In this document: positions 54,177-62,616 of the stretch, one piece after another
Layout: each line of letters opens with the position of its first letter
Position numbering within the stretch: position 1 is the stretch's first letter
Assembly: GCF_037975235.1 (NCBI RefSeq)
Contig: NZ_CP150241.1
Span: forward strand, 1,550,001 to 1,614,000
Length of the DNA: 64,000 nucleotides
From: Paenibacillus sp. FSL R5-0341
Lineage (GTDB): Bacteria; Bacillota; Bacilli; Paenibacillales; Paenibacillaceae
Direction: 5' to 3'
Notes under the pieces: generated by a model
Told to the model about the DNA's origin: nothing
What the model saw: only the letters and a program-made list of their open reading frames with translations
Database searches by the model: none
Made by a program: the position numbers and the translations under genes

Positions 54177-54204
54177 TTTTACATTTTTATGAAAAAGTTA
54201 TAAT
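54177..54204 (+). promoter_or_regulatory. Candidate promoter for the gene at 54273
   Basis: Consensus TATAAT at 54199-54204 with a weak T-rich -35 region (TTTTAC at 54177-54182, 16-nt spacer). Confidence 0.45.
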
Positions 54205-54272
54205 ATAAGCGACCTGTCGTTATGAGCGTGTATCATTAGCCAACGATGATTTCAACCAAAGGGGATTCGCAC

Positions 54273-54626
54273 ATGTACTCTACACTGCGTTATACACTGG
54301 AAAGCAATGGCACAACATACGAGAATGATAACATTAATGCCTCGTTATTGGTGGAGTTGATCTCCAATCTGGAATTGCAGGAATACGTAGTACTTGGACC
54401 TTCGGAGCTGGTGGAGGGAAGTATGTATATGCAGGCTGCTGCGCTTGAGGAACCAGGGCAGATGGTGGCGGAGATTCGTTTGCAGGAAGGTGAGGACGGT
54501 TTCCGGCATTACAGCTACAGCACAGCAGATACGACTGTGATTATTCAATGGTTTCTGGATTACTGGGGGAAGCAACAGCTGCCACAGCTGGAATCCTGGC
54601 AGGATATCACGCATGAGTTTGACTAG
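54273..54626 (+). CDS. Hypothetical protein, 117 residues
   Basis: Not recognised. A soluble, acidic, probably alpha/beta protein (MYSTLRYTLESNGTTYEND at the start, two beta-rich halves, Trp-rich end WFLDYWGKQQLPQLESWQ). No signal or membrane segment. ATG 54273 follows AAAGGGG at a normal distance; the longer frame from 54246 lacks a site. It has its own promoter-like sequence and a strong terminator, so it is probably a real single gene. Confidence 0.6.
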   Translation: MYSTLRYTLESNGTTYENDNINASLLVELISNLELQEYVVLGPSELVEGSMYMQAAALEEPGQMVAEIRLQEGEDGFRHYSYSTADTTVIIQWFLDYWGKQQLPQLESWQDITHEFD

Positions 54627-54700
54627 TGGTAAATAAGTGAGCAGGAATAAGATCACGTAGAATGCAGACGGAGTAATGTAGGATATGCTTCGTATTAATT

Positions 54701-54748
54701 AAAATCCCGCAAACCCATGATATTATGGGTTTGCGGGATTTTGTTTTT
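54701..54748. terminator. Bidirectional terminator between convergent genes
   Basis: AAAATCCCGCAAACCCAT (54701-54718) pairs perfectly with ATGGGTTTGCGGGATTTT (54725-54742); A- and T-runs on both sides. Confidence 0.92.
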
Positions 54749-54766
54749 GACATAGATCCAATTGGA

Positions 54767-55879
54767 TTAGTCGGTAAGGATTTGCAGCTCTTTTGGATAT
54801 GTTGTCAGAACTTCGACACCCTTCTCGGTCACGATTACATCATCCTCGATGCGAACGCCGCCTGCTGCGGTATATATGCCTGGTTCAATTGTGAATACGG
54901 TACCTTCATTTAGGATGTCCATGTTTTCTCCATGGAGGGAAGGATATTCATGCACATCGATACCCAATCCATGACCTACTCTATGCATGAAGCGCTCGCC
55001 GTATCCCGCTTCTTCCGTCACCTGGCGTGCCGCACGATCCACTTCAGCGCAGGTGATGCCTGGTTTCACGATTTGGATAGCAGCTTCGTTCGCTGCGAGC
55101 ACCGTGTTATAGATGGTTTTGAGTTCAGGTGAGATGTCACCAAAGGCGAATGTACGTGTGATATCCGAGGCATACCCTCCAGCATACACACCCATATCAA
55201 ACATCAACAGGTCACCATGTTGCAGTTTCCGTTCACCTGGTGTACCGTGTGGCAGACCTGTTTTGGGGCCTGTGAGTACCATGGTATCAAAGGAAGGGCC
55301 ATCAGCACCCAGTTTCTTCATCTGATACTCCATCTCGGCGACAAGCTCGATCTCGGTTACGCCTGTGCGAACATGAGAGAGGCCTTGACGAAGAGTTTCT
55401 TCAATTAGATGAATGGCGTGGCGAATGCGAGCTACTTCATCAGGTGTTTTTTTCACACGTAATGTGCGAAGCAATGGGCCAACATCTTCAAAGCTGGCTG
55501 CACCCAGTGCAGCGGTCAACTGCTCATAACGTGAGACAGTCACGTATTCTTTTTCGAGACCTACTCGGCCCAAGCGCCCCTGATAACGATCAAACAAAGC
55601 GTACGGATTATCCGTATCCGTGTGAGTGGCAATGTTGGATACCGAGGAAGCGGCTGCGGCAGCTTCTGCGTCAAGTGCGGGTACGATCAATAATGGTTCT
55701 TCGCCACGTGCGAGTACCAGACCAAGGAAGCGTTCATGCGGATTGCTCGCAAAGCCAGTTAAATAGTAGATATGTTTCGGATCTGTGATCAGCATAGCGT
55801 CCAATCCTTGCCCGGACAGATCGGCTTCAAGACGAGATAAAGGGTTTTGATTCATGAGTGTAGTTGTCCACCTTTCCAT
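54767..55879 (-). CDS. M24-family Xaa-Pro aminopeptidase
   Basis: A 370-residue proline peptidase: creatinase-like N-terminal domain (about 15-140) and a pita-bread metallopeptidase domain (about 150-365). Dinuclear metal ligands are visible: two Asp in LLMFDMGVYAGGYASDITRTF, His in HRVGHGLGIDVHE, and Glu in FTIEPGIY and GVRIEDDV. It removes N-terminal residues before proline in peptides. ATG 55879 has AAGGA 8 nt upstream; ATG 55855 (MNQNPL) is an alternative. Monocistronic. Confidence 0.93.
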   Translation of the reverse strand: MERWTTTLMNQNPLSRLEADLSGQGLDAMLITDPKHIYYLTGFASNPHERFLGLVLARGEEPLLIVPALDAEAAAAASSVSNIATHTDTDNPYALFDRYQGRLGRVGLEKEYVTVSRYEQLTAALGAASFEDVGPLLRTLRVKKTPDEVARIRHAIHLIEETLRQGLSHVRTGVTEIELVAEMEYQMKKLGADGPSFDTMVLTGPKTGLPHGTPGERKLQHGDLLMFDMGVYAGGYASDITRTFAFGDISPELKTIYNTVLAANEAAIQIVKPGITCAEVDRAARQVTEEAGYGERFMHRVGHGLGIDVHEYPSLHGENMDILNEGTVFTIEPGIYTAAGGVRIEDDVIVTEKGVEVLTTYPKELQILTD

Positions 55880-56073
55880 TCATACTATCCTTCTATTATA
55901 AAAGATTATGGTGGAATTCCAAACTGCAGTGATTTCATGTCTCTCGAGTCCGTTGAATTCGCCGTTTAAGTGGCTGGTATGAAGGGTAATACAGGGCGAA
56001 ACCGCTTTACAGAAGAATAATAGCATCACAACTATAGAGAACAAAAAAATCATATGCGAAGGGAGATGTAATC

Positions 56074-57285
56074 ATGAATAATCGAGTAACCGTTCCGCTG
56101 TATGCTTCATTATTAAGTGTGGCACTGTTGACAGCGTCATGCTCTTCAGGCGATCCCTCTACAGGAGGAACAGAGCAGACGTCTCAGGGGCAGGGAACAG
56201 GTCAGGGACAGACAGCCAATGGAGGCAATGGCAGTGCGATTGGAAACGAGAGTGGAGCGCAGGGAGAGGCGGTTATTCCGTATCAGGTTTCCGTTCTGGT
56301 TGAAGGACTGAATGCACCATGGGAGATTGTGAGTGTGCCTGATGGTCGGATGTTTGTAACGGAACGCCCAGGTGCGATTCGGGTCATTGAGGATGGAAAA
56401 CTAACCCCTGAACCACTGATTGAATTCTCAGCCCCGTTTAATGAAGAAGGTGAAGGAGGTCTGTTGGGTCTTGCAGCAGATCCGGACTTTGAGGAGAACG
56501 GTTACTTGTATGCGTACCACTCCTATCTGGAAGGCGACGACATTGCCAATCGGGTGTTACGTCTCAAGGTGAATGATGGGAAAGCGGTCATAGATCAAGA
56601 GCTGCTTGGTAATATTCCAGGCGGAACGAATCATAATGGTGGGCGGATCAAGATCGGCCTGGACAAGTTGCTCTATATTACGACAGGTGAGCGCTATGAA
56701 CCGGAACTGTCACAGAACGAAGATAGCCTTGGGGGTAAAATATTGCGGATTGGTCTCGACGGATCGATCCCTGCAGACAACCCATGGCCTAATTCGCCTG
56801 TGTACAGTATGGGACACCGTAACGCACAGGGACTGGCCTGGAACCCAGACAACGGTTATCTCTATTCTACCGAGCATGGTCAGCGGAATCATGATGAGAT
56901 TAACCGGATTGTGGCTGGTGAGAATTATGGCTGGCCCGAGGTGGAGGGAGACGAAGATGACAACGGCGCATATCAGGCTCCGCTTGCACATAGTGGGAAT
57001 GACACATGGGCTCCGTCCGGTGTAGCTTTTGTTGAAGAAGGACCATGGGCCGGTTCACTGATTGCCGCGAATCTGCGTGGAGAGCAGTTGTTGAAGGTTA
57101 CTCTTTCGGAAGATGGTACGCAGGTCGAGCAGGTGGAACCGATCTTCGAAGATGAGTGGGGCCGAATTCGCAATGTGAGTGCTGGCGAGGACGGAAAGTT
57201 ATACGTGCTTACGAACAATCGGGATGGACGGGGATCGCCACGTGATGGGGATGACAAGCTGATAGTGCTTACTCCTCAGAGTTAA
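56074..57285 (+). CDS. PQQ-dependent sugar dehydrogenase-like lipoprotein
   Basis: A 403-residue secreted beta-propeller of the soluble glucose/aldose sugar dehydrogenase (YliI-like) family. Signal with lipobox LTASC (Cys about 23), a Gly/Gln-rich linker (about 25-65), then the propeller: GLNAPWEIVSVPDGRMFVTERPG, GLLGLAADPDF, GGTNHNGGRIKIG and MGHRNAQGLAWNP. The family uses PQQ and calcium to oxidise sugars. No PQQ synthesis genes are here, so the cofactor would be acquired or made elsewhere. GAAGGGAG precedes the ATG. Confidence 0.9.
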   Translation: MNNRVTVPLYASLLSVALLTASCSSGDPSTGGTEQTSQGQGTGQGQTANGGNGSAIGNESGAQGEAVIPYQVSVLVEGLNAPWEIVSVPDGRMFVTERPGAIRVIEDGKLTPEPLIEFSAPFNEEGEGGLLGLAADPDFEENGYLYAYHSYLEGDDIANRVLRLKVNDGKAVIDQELLGNIPGGTNHNGGRIKIGLDKLLYITTGERYEPELSQNEDSLGGKILRIGLDGSIPADNPWPNSPVYSMGHRNAQGLAWNPDNGYLYSTEHGQRNHDEINRIVAGENYGWPEVEGDEDDNGAYQAPLAHSGNDTWAPSGVAFVEEGPWAGSLIAANLRGEQLLKVTLSEDGTQVEQVEPIFEDEWGRIRNVSAGEDGKLYVLTNNRDGRGSPRDGDDKLIVLTPQS

Positions 57286-57353
57286 GTAGGGAGTCAGGTG
57301 AGATAAATCAGTGTTGAAGGACGCGTCCAACTGAATGGGGATCGCCGTTTTTT

Positions 57354-57548
57354 CTAACGAACCTGACACACCTTATATGAACGTTTAGAGGTCGATGAAG
57401 AATGTAACGAACCTCAGCCACGTTATATCACCAAAATTCACTTGAAACCTGCGGAAAAACCAGTGAAACTCGTGAATAAGATGTCTGGAGTTCGTTAGAA
57501 AATCTTAATGCTCAAAATATAGCATATTGCGTGTCTGAGATTCGTTAG
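57354..57548. repeat. Inverted array of four 25-nt units with 50-nt period (family B)
   Basis: Units CTAACGAACCTGACACACC (57354) and GTAACGAACCTCAGCCACG (57404) lie on the plus strand, start-to-start 50 nt. Two minus-strand units end in TTCGTTAG at 57498 and 57548, again 50 nt apart; reversed they read CTAACGAACTCCAGACATC and CTAACGAATCTCAGACACG. All share a following TTATAT-like stretch. Units 1 and 4, and 2 and 3, can pair. It lies in a 514-nt gap (57286-57799) between convergent genes with no ORF. Confidence 0.75.
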
Positions 57549-57632
57549 AGGATACTGTGGACATGTCGTGGTGCAATATAAGATATCGTACGCACAACAG
57601 TGCAGTAGTAGAAGTACATGGTTAATGAATCA

Positions 57633-57677
57633 AAGGAGCTGTCCCGTCAAATTCATGACGTATGGGACAGCTCCTTG
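57633..57677. terminator. Strong hairpin between convergent genes
   Basis: AAGGAGCTGTCCC (about 57633-57645) pairs with GGGACAGCTCCTT (about 57664-57676), with an inner GTCA/TGAC stem. The T-run is poor, so it may be a weak terminator on either strand. Confidence 0.65.
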
Positions 57678-57799
57678 ATTGTAATATATGTGTCATCCTA
57701 ATCTTGAATGAGCCACTCCGCACAATGCCGCACGAAGAGAAACAGCGTTAATAGGATGCTTGTGTAATTCCAAAAACACTCACGAGTTGCGTTCTTTAC

Positions 57800-58531
57800 C
57801 TATTCTGCGCGCTCCGCAAGTGTGGCAATACGCTGAGCCGGATCATTGGTGTACTCTCCACCGTGATAACAGAGAACCTTATTGAGCTTAAGGTCTGTCA
57901 GTTTCTTCAGGCTTCGTAGCGCTTCAGGCATGTCCGGTGTCGCGGGTGGCGCAGGACCAACCAGTTCATCATCGACCACACGAAGTTCATCGGCAGCGAG
58001 CAGGAATTGTTGCTCCCCGAAATACAAGCAGATATGACCTGGGGTATGTCCTGGTGTATGAATGACCTGTGTACCGCCTTGAAGGGGTAATAAGTCTCCG
58101 TCTGCCAGCGTTCTGCTAATGTTCACTTCAGGCAGCTGCAAGAGCAATTGATCTGCCAGTGCCAAAACGGGCGCGGGCAACAGAGCACGACGTTCAGGCG
58201 TGAATTTGATCAAAGGTTTCTCACCGGTTAGATACGGAATTTCATCGGCATGTGCCCAGATTTCCAGATCAGGGATGGCATCCAGAAGAGCGCCCAGGTT
58301 ACCGATATGATCGATGTCCTGATGAGTAATAATCACACGTTTGACGTCCGAGAGTTGAACGCCCTCTTGTTCCAAAGCGGATTGAAGTTCAGCAAATTGT
58401 CCAATCATGCCCGTATCCACCAAGGTAACACCATCTACATCACGAAGCATGACGGGGAATATGGGGCTGTTCCCGGAAGGTGTGGGAATCTGAAGATTTA
58501 GCACAGTAATTGAAGTTGTTGGATGGCTCAT
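57800..58531 (-). CDS. MBL-fold metallo-hydrolase
   Basis: A 243-residue metallo-beta-lactamase-fold enzyme with the dinuclear metal motif THQDIDHIGN (HxxDxDH-type, residues about 65-74), a second His in HTPGHTPGHICLYF, a late Asp in LLAADEL and a C-terminal His in CYHGGEY. Such proteins hydrolyse thioesters, lactones or phosphodiesters; the substrate is unknown. The ATG at 58531 (MSHPTT) lies 26 nt after AAGGAGG, with a CCGGAC/GTCCGG hairpin in between; a GTG at 58558 abuts the site and would add nine residues. Confidence 0.88.
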   Translation of the reverse strand: MSHPTTSITVLNLQIPTPSGNSPIFPVMLRDVDGVTLVDTGMIGQFAELQSALEQEGVQLSDVKRVIITHQDIDHIGNLGALLDAIPDLEIWAHADEIPYLTGEKPLIKFTPERRALLPAPVLALADQLLLQLPEVNISRTLADGDLLPLQGGTQVIHTPGHTPGHICLYFGEQQFLLAADELRVVDDELVGPAPPATPDMPEALRSLKKLTDLKLNKVLCYHGGEYTNDPAQRIATLAERAE

Positions 58532-58587
58532 GGTTATCCGGACCGTAGTCCGGTACACCTCCTTTTCTTTTTTAGCGATGATCGTTG

Positions 58588-59130
58588 TTATTCAGGGCGA
58601 TTATATTTTAAATGTTTTCTATATTTTTTAACGGTATGGAGCAGCGCTTCGAACGTTTCTTCTTCATTACTGCCATCCTTAACGATGGACACAAACGAGA
58701 AGTTATCATGAACGAGTTTGTTCCTCGTCTGAAACACCTGGCTAAGGGCTTCAGCGAAGTGTTCTTTTTCAGATTCCAGGGTAATGAATTCTTTACTCAA
58801 TTCGGCCTGAATAATCTCCATATTGGAGCGTGCACGGTAGGCAGGAGTTTTCATCAGCTGGGTCGAATTAAACTTTTTCTGATATACGTCTCTGTACAGT
58901 TGATGTAACATTTGTTCAGTAATGGCGCATAGTTCGATGACCAATGAAGCATATCTTCGGTTTTTGCGTTTTCGGGTGAGTTCACGTGTTTCTTCCTGGT
59001 CCAAAATACCGTATTTTTCATACAGCGAAGTGTCAACGTTCTGCAAGATATCCTGATATTCCTGTTCGAGTAGTGCGACTTCAAGTTTGGCTTGTTTTTT
59101 AACTTTTTTAAAATCTTCTTTGGTCAGCAT
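58588..59130 (-). CDS. HEPN-like helical protein, unknown function
   Basis: A 180-residue, mostly helical, charged protein. An N-terminal coiled-coil-like segment (about 5-60) precedes two hydrophobic helices; the second ends in FQTRNKLVHDNF, where Arg136-Asn137 and His141 form the R(N)x4H motif typical of HEPN domains, many of which are RNases. No antitoxin or MNT partner is adjacent, so this may be a non-toxin HEPN. ATG 59130 follows GGGAGGA; the longer frame to 59169 lacks support. The assignment rests on one motif and helical pattern. Confidence 0.6.
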   Translation of the reverse strand: MLTKEDFKKVKKQAKLEVALLEQEYQDILQNVDTSLYEKYGILDQEETRELTRKRKNRRYASLVIELCAITEQMLHQLYRDVYQKKFNSTQLMKTPAYRARSNMEIIQAELSKEFITLESEKEHFAEALSQVFQTRNKLVHDNFSFVSIVKDGSNEEETFEALLHTVKKYRKHLKYNRPE

Positions 59131-59233
59131 ACTTGTCCTCCCATGGAAACCGAGATGTGATCCTATCATTATCTCATATTGTCCGTCGTCGCGCCTCTAA
59201 TTTCGGAACCTCATGTTCAGAAGGGAAGTACCT

Positions 59234-60097
59234 ATGTCCAATCAGACAGCAATAGTAACAGGAGCTAACTCAGGTATGGGGTTGGCAACCACCATTGAAC
59301 TTGCAAGGCAAGGATATCACGTAATTATGGCATGCCGCAGTGAGAAGCGCGGACAGGAGGCTCTTCAGGAAGCTGTGGGTCAGTCCGGCTCTTCTGCGAT
59401 TGAATTGATGCTGTGTGACCTGGGGGCACTCGAAAGCATACGCCAATTTGCCCGCACATTCCGCGAGCGTCATGATCGCCTTGACGTTCTGGTTAATAAT
59501 GCGGGGGTGGTGATGGTCAAACGGAAGGAAACCTCAGACGGGTTCGAACAGAGTATTGGCATTAACCATCTGGGGCATTTCCTGCTGACCTTACTTTTGA
59601 TAGAACCTCTGAAAGCTGCGAAGCAGGGACGAGTGGTGAACGTTTCGTCAGGTGCGTACAAGGCTGGTAAAATTCACTTCGAAGATCCACATCTGCATAA
59701 AGGTTATAATCCGATCAAAAGCTACGCCCAATCCAAATTGGCTAACGTGCTATTCACTCGTGCATTGGCCGGCAAAATGTCAGGTACGTCTGTGACGGTA
59801 AACTGTCTACACCCTGGTGCGGTGGGAACGAGTATTGGCGTAGATCGTAATACCGGATTCGGCACACGCATTATGGCGTTTGTGGGTAAGCTTCCATTCT
59901 TTCTATCGCCTGAAGAAGGGGCGCGAACGGCTGTCTATCTGGCCACAAGCCCTGAAGTCGTAGGGATCACCGGGCGTTACTACTATCAACAGAAAGAGCA
60001 GCAGCTGAAGGCACATGCCGTTGATGATGCTTCAGCTGAGCGTTTTTGGACGTGGAGCGAAGAACAGGTGGGGCTAAGAGATGATGAGAAGTTGTAA
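59234..60097 (+). CDS. SDR-family oxidoreductase (retinol dehydrogenase-like)
   Basis: A 287-residue short-chain dehydrogenase. Cofactor-binding TGANSGMG, the structural NNAG, catalytic Ser in NVSSGAYK and the YAQSK active-site Tyr/Lys are intact. CRSEKRGQEA after the second strand and the overall layout resemble the RDH/WW-oxidoreductase-like bacterial SDRs, with NADP(H) preference likely from the Arg. The substrate is unknown. ATG 59234 follows GAAGGGAAG; the upstream frame is not needed. Confidence 0.92.
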   Translation: MSNQTAIVTGANSGMGLATTIELARQGYHVIMACRSEKRGQEALQEAVGQSGSSAIELMLCDLGALESIRQFARTFRERHDRLDVLVNNAGVVMVKRKETSDGFEQSIGINHLGHFLLTLLLIEPLKAAKQGRVVNVSSGAYKAGKIHFEDPHLHKGYNPIKSYAQSKLANVLFTRALAGKMSGTSVTVNCLHPGAVGTSIGVDRNTGFGTRIMAFVGKLPFFLSPEEGARTAVYLATSPEVVGITGRYYYQQKEQQLKAHAVDDASAERFWTWSEEQVGLRDDEKL

Positions 60098-60144
60098 TTC
60101 AGCACAAGCTGATGAGTGACCCATGAATTGAGTCGTTACATCTT

Positions 60145-62145
60145 TTATACTTTTGCCTTCACAGCTTGTTGGATCATTTCAATAAAAGCTTGAATAGATT
60201 GAATGCCTTGATCTCCCTGACCGTATGCACGGACAGAGGCGGATGAGGCATTTTTCTCATTCTCACCGAGCACGAGTGAATAAGGCACTTTTTCCATCTG
60301 GGCTTCACGGATTTTGTACCCGAGCTTCTCACTGCGCAGATCTGTTTCTACCCGAATGCCCGCAGCCCGGAGCTGACTCTGTACTTGGAGCGCATAGTCT
60401 GCGTAATGATCTGATACAGGCAGCAGCTTCACTTGCACAGGTGCGAGCCAGAGTGGGAACGCGCCTGCATAATGTTCAGTCAGGATGCCGATGAAACGAT
60501 CGATGGAACCATAGATGGCACGGTGGATTACGACCGGACGGTGTTTCAGGCTATCCTCGCCAATGTAAGTGAGGTCGAACTTCTCCGGCATTTGAAAATC
60601 AAGCTGGATTGTTCCGCACTGCCAGCTGCGCTTCAACGCATCGAGGATATGAAAGTCAATTTTCGGTCCATAAAAGGCACCGTCTCCTTCGTTAATGCGA
60701 TATTCCACGCCTCGACGATCCAGTACATTTTGCAATGCGCGTTCCGCCTGATCCCACAGCTCTTCTGATCCCATGGAATCTTCCGGACGAGTGGACAACT
60801 CAATCTTATATTCGAATCCGAAGATATCGTACATGCGTCCGATCAGTGAGATCGCCTGATTAATCTCGTCCTCGATCTGCTCTGGCATGACGTAGAGATG
60901 GGCATCATCCTGGCAGAACGTCCGTACACGCATCATGCCGTTCAGCGCACCTGAGAATTCATGACGGTGAACCTGACCGAATTCCATCATGCGAATCGGC
61001 AATTCGCGGTAGGAATGGAGTGTATTTTTGAAGATCAGCATGTGTCCGGGACAGTTCATCGGTTTCAGTGCAAAAGTCGCATCGTCCACTTCCGAGAAAT
61101 ACATATTGTCCTTGTAATGCTCCCAGTGGCCGGATTGCTCCCACAGCCGATTGTTCATCATAAGAGGAGTCCGGACTTCCTGATATCCTTCTTGCAATTG
61201 CAACTCACGGGAGAACTGCTCCAGTTCAGTGCGAACAGTCATACCTTTGGGCAGATAGAAGGGCATGCCGGGCGCTTCTTCGGAGAACATGAATAGTTCA
61301 AGCTCTTTGCCGAGTTTACGATGATCCCGTTTCTTCGCTTCTTCGAGCATGTGCAGATGTTCATCCAGCTGGGCTTTGTTCGGGAAAGCAGTGCCGTAGA
61401 TGCGTTGCAGCATCTTATTATCCGAGTTCCCCCGCCAGTACGCGCCAGCTACATTCAACAGCTTGAACGCTTTGATTCGACCAGTGGATGGAAGATGGGG
61501 ACCGCGACACAGATCGAAGAACTCTCCTTGATCATAGATCGAAAGCTCGGCGTCCTCTGGCAAATCCCGAATCAGTTCAAGCTTGTACGGGTCCTGGATT
61601 TCTTCAAAGATGCGAAGGGCTTCCTCCCGGCTAACTACCCGGCGGCTGATCTTTTCATTTTCCTGAATGATTTTGTTCATTTCCCGCTCAATGGCAGCCA
61701 GATCACTGATGGACAAGGCATGTTCCAGATCAACATCGTAATAAAAACCGTCTTCGATTACGGGTCCAATTCCCAGTTTCACTTTTTCCGCACCATAGAT
61801 GCGTTTGAGTGCCTGTGCGAGCACATGTGCTGCGCTGTGACGATAACGATATAGACCTTCCGCACTGTCCAAAGTAACGATAACAAGTTCGCAATTTTGC
61901 TCAAGCACCCAATCAAGATCGACATTCTGACCATCTACAATACCACCAATGGCTTGTTTTCCAAGACTTGTGCTGATCGATGAGGCAACCGCACCTACAG
62001 TGATGCCTGCTTCGTAAGAACGTACCGTGCCACCTTGCAGACGGACCTCAATGAAATGACTGGATGGTTGCAGATCATTTGCTCGGCTGTTTATTTCGTT
62101 ACCTGATTTGTTGCTTGCTGAGTTAATATTTTCTTGTTTGCTCAT
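60145..62145 (-). CDS. thrS: Threonyl-tRNA synthetase
   Basis: A 666-residue class II synthetase charging tRNA-Thr. Domains in order: a non-conserved N-terminal stretch of about 30 residues, TGS (about 33-95), the editing domain with HSAAHVLAQAL, the catalytic core (motif 2 in FGQVHRHEFSG, zinc ligands in LKPMNCPGH and others, motif 3 HRAIYGSIDRF) and the anticodon-binding domain. ATG 62145 follows GGAGAGTGG. A T-box leader lies upstream, so expression should respond to uncharged tRNA-Thr. Confidence 0.96.
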   Translation of the reverse strand: MSKQENINSASNKSGNEINSRANDLQPSSHFIEVRLQGGTVRSYEAGITVGAVASSISTSLGKQAIGGIVDGQNVDLDWVLEQNCELVIVTLDSAEGLYRYRHSAAHVLAQALKRIYGAEKVKLGIGPVIEDGFYYDVDLEHALSISDLAAIEREMNKIIQENEKISRRVVSREEALRIFEEIQDPYKLELIRDLPEDAELSIYDQGEFFDLCRGPHLPSTGRIKAFKLLNVAGAYWRGNSDNKMLQRIYGTAFPNKAQLDEHLHMLEEAKKRDHRKLGKELELFMFSEEAPGMPFYLPKGMTVRTELEQFSRELQLQEGYQEVRTPLMMNNRLWEQSGHWEHYKDNMYFSEVDDATFALKPMNCPGHMLIFKNTLHSYRELPIRMMEFGQVHRHEFSGALNGMMRVRTFCQDDAHLYVMPEQIEDEINQAISLIGRMYDIFGFEYKIELSTRPEDSMGSEELWDQAERALQNVLDRRGVEYRINEGDGAFYGPKIDFHILDALKRSWQCGTIQLDFQMPEKFDLTYIGEDSLKHRPVVIHRAIYGSIDRFIGILTEHYAGAFPLWLAPVQVKLLPVSDHYADYALQVQSQLRAAGIRVETDLRSEKLGYKIREAQMEKVPYSLVLGENEKNASSASVRAYGQGDQGIQSIQAFIEMIQQAVKAKV

Positions 62146-62172
62146 GTGAACCACTCTCCATTTCTTAAAATG

Positions 62173-62475
62173 AAAGCGCAAAAAACACCCGTCCCGGAAA
62201 AGGGACGAGTGCGCTTGGCTCGTGGTTCCACCCTAATTTGGTTATGGTACGCCCTGATCTCGGCCAGCCGCCGGAACAGAAAACATCATAACCCTCATTG
62301 GAATCCGTTATCGGGGATCAGACGGTGGACTCTACTGGCAACATACCGAACATCCGAAGGAGGTCCAAAATGCTGAGGTTCGAGGTCACGGCTGCAGAGG
62401 GGTAATTCCGGTCCGTTCGCTGAAGAAGGTTTCACCAATCCCCTCTCTCTCTGGGCAGCACGCAAACGAAATCAT
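62173..62475 (-). promoter_or_regulatory. T-box leader of thrS
   Basis: Reading the minus strand, the T-box AGGGTGGAACCACG lies at 62234-62221, followed by a terminator CGTCCC-TTTT-CCGGGACG with TTTTTTG (about 62208-62180). Upstream, stem I has GGTGAAA and a specifier loop GAATTACC in which ACC (62403-62401) is a threonine codon. This fits control of thrS by uncharged tRNA-Thr. It accounts for most of the 62146-62616 gap. Confidence 0.9.
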
Positions 62476-62616
62476 GTCTCTGGTCATCGCCAAATATGTT
62501 AGATCAACTCATTAAAGTTATCTTGAAATGTGTTGCATTCAATATCAATATATTGGAACAGGTGTTATTGAGTGTCGATTATATAGACTGAAAATGGAAA
62601 GGTCAAGCGGAATATT

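Noticed and set aside
60225-61854. Several plus-strand ORFs inside thrS
   Set aside because: They are antisense shadows of a fully conserved synthetase and lack ribosome binding sites.
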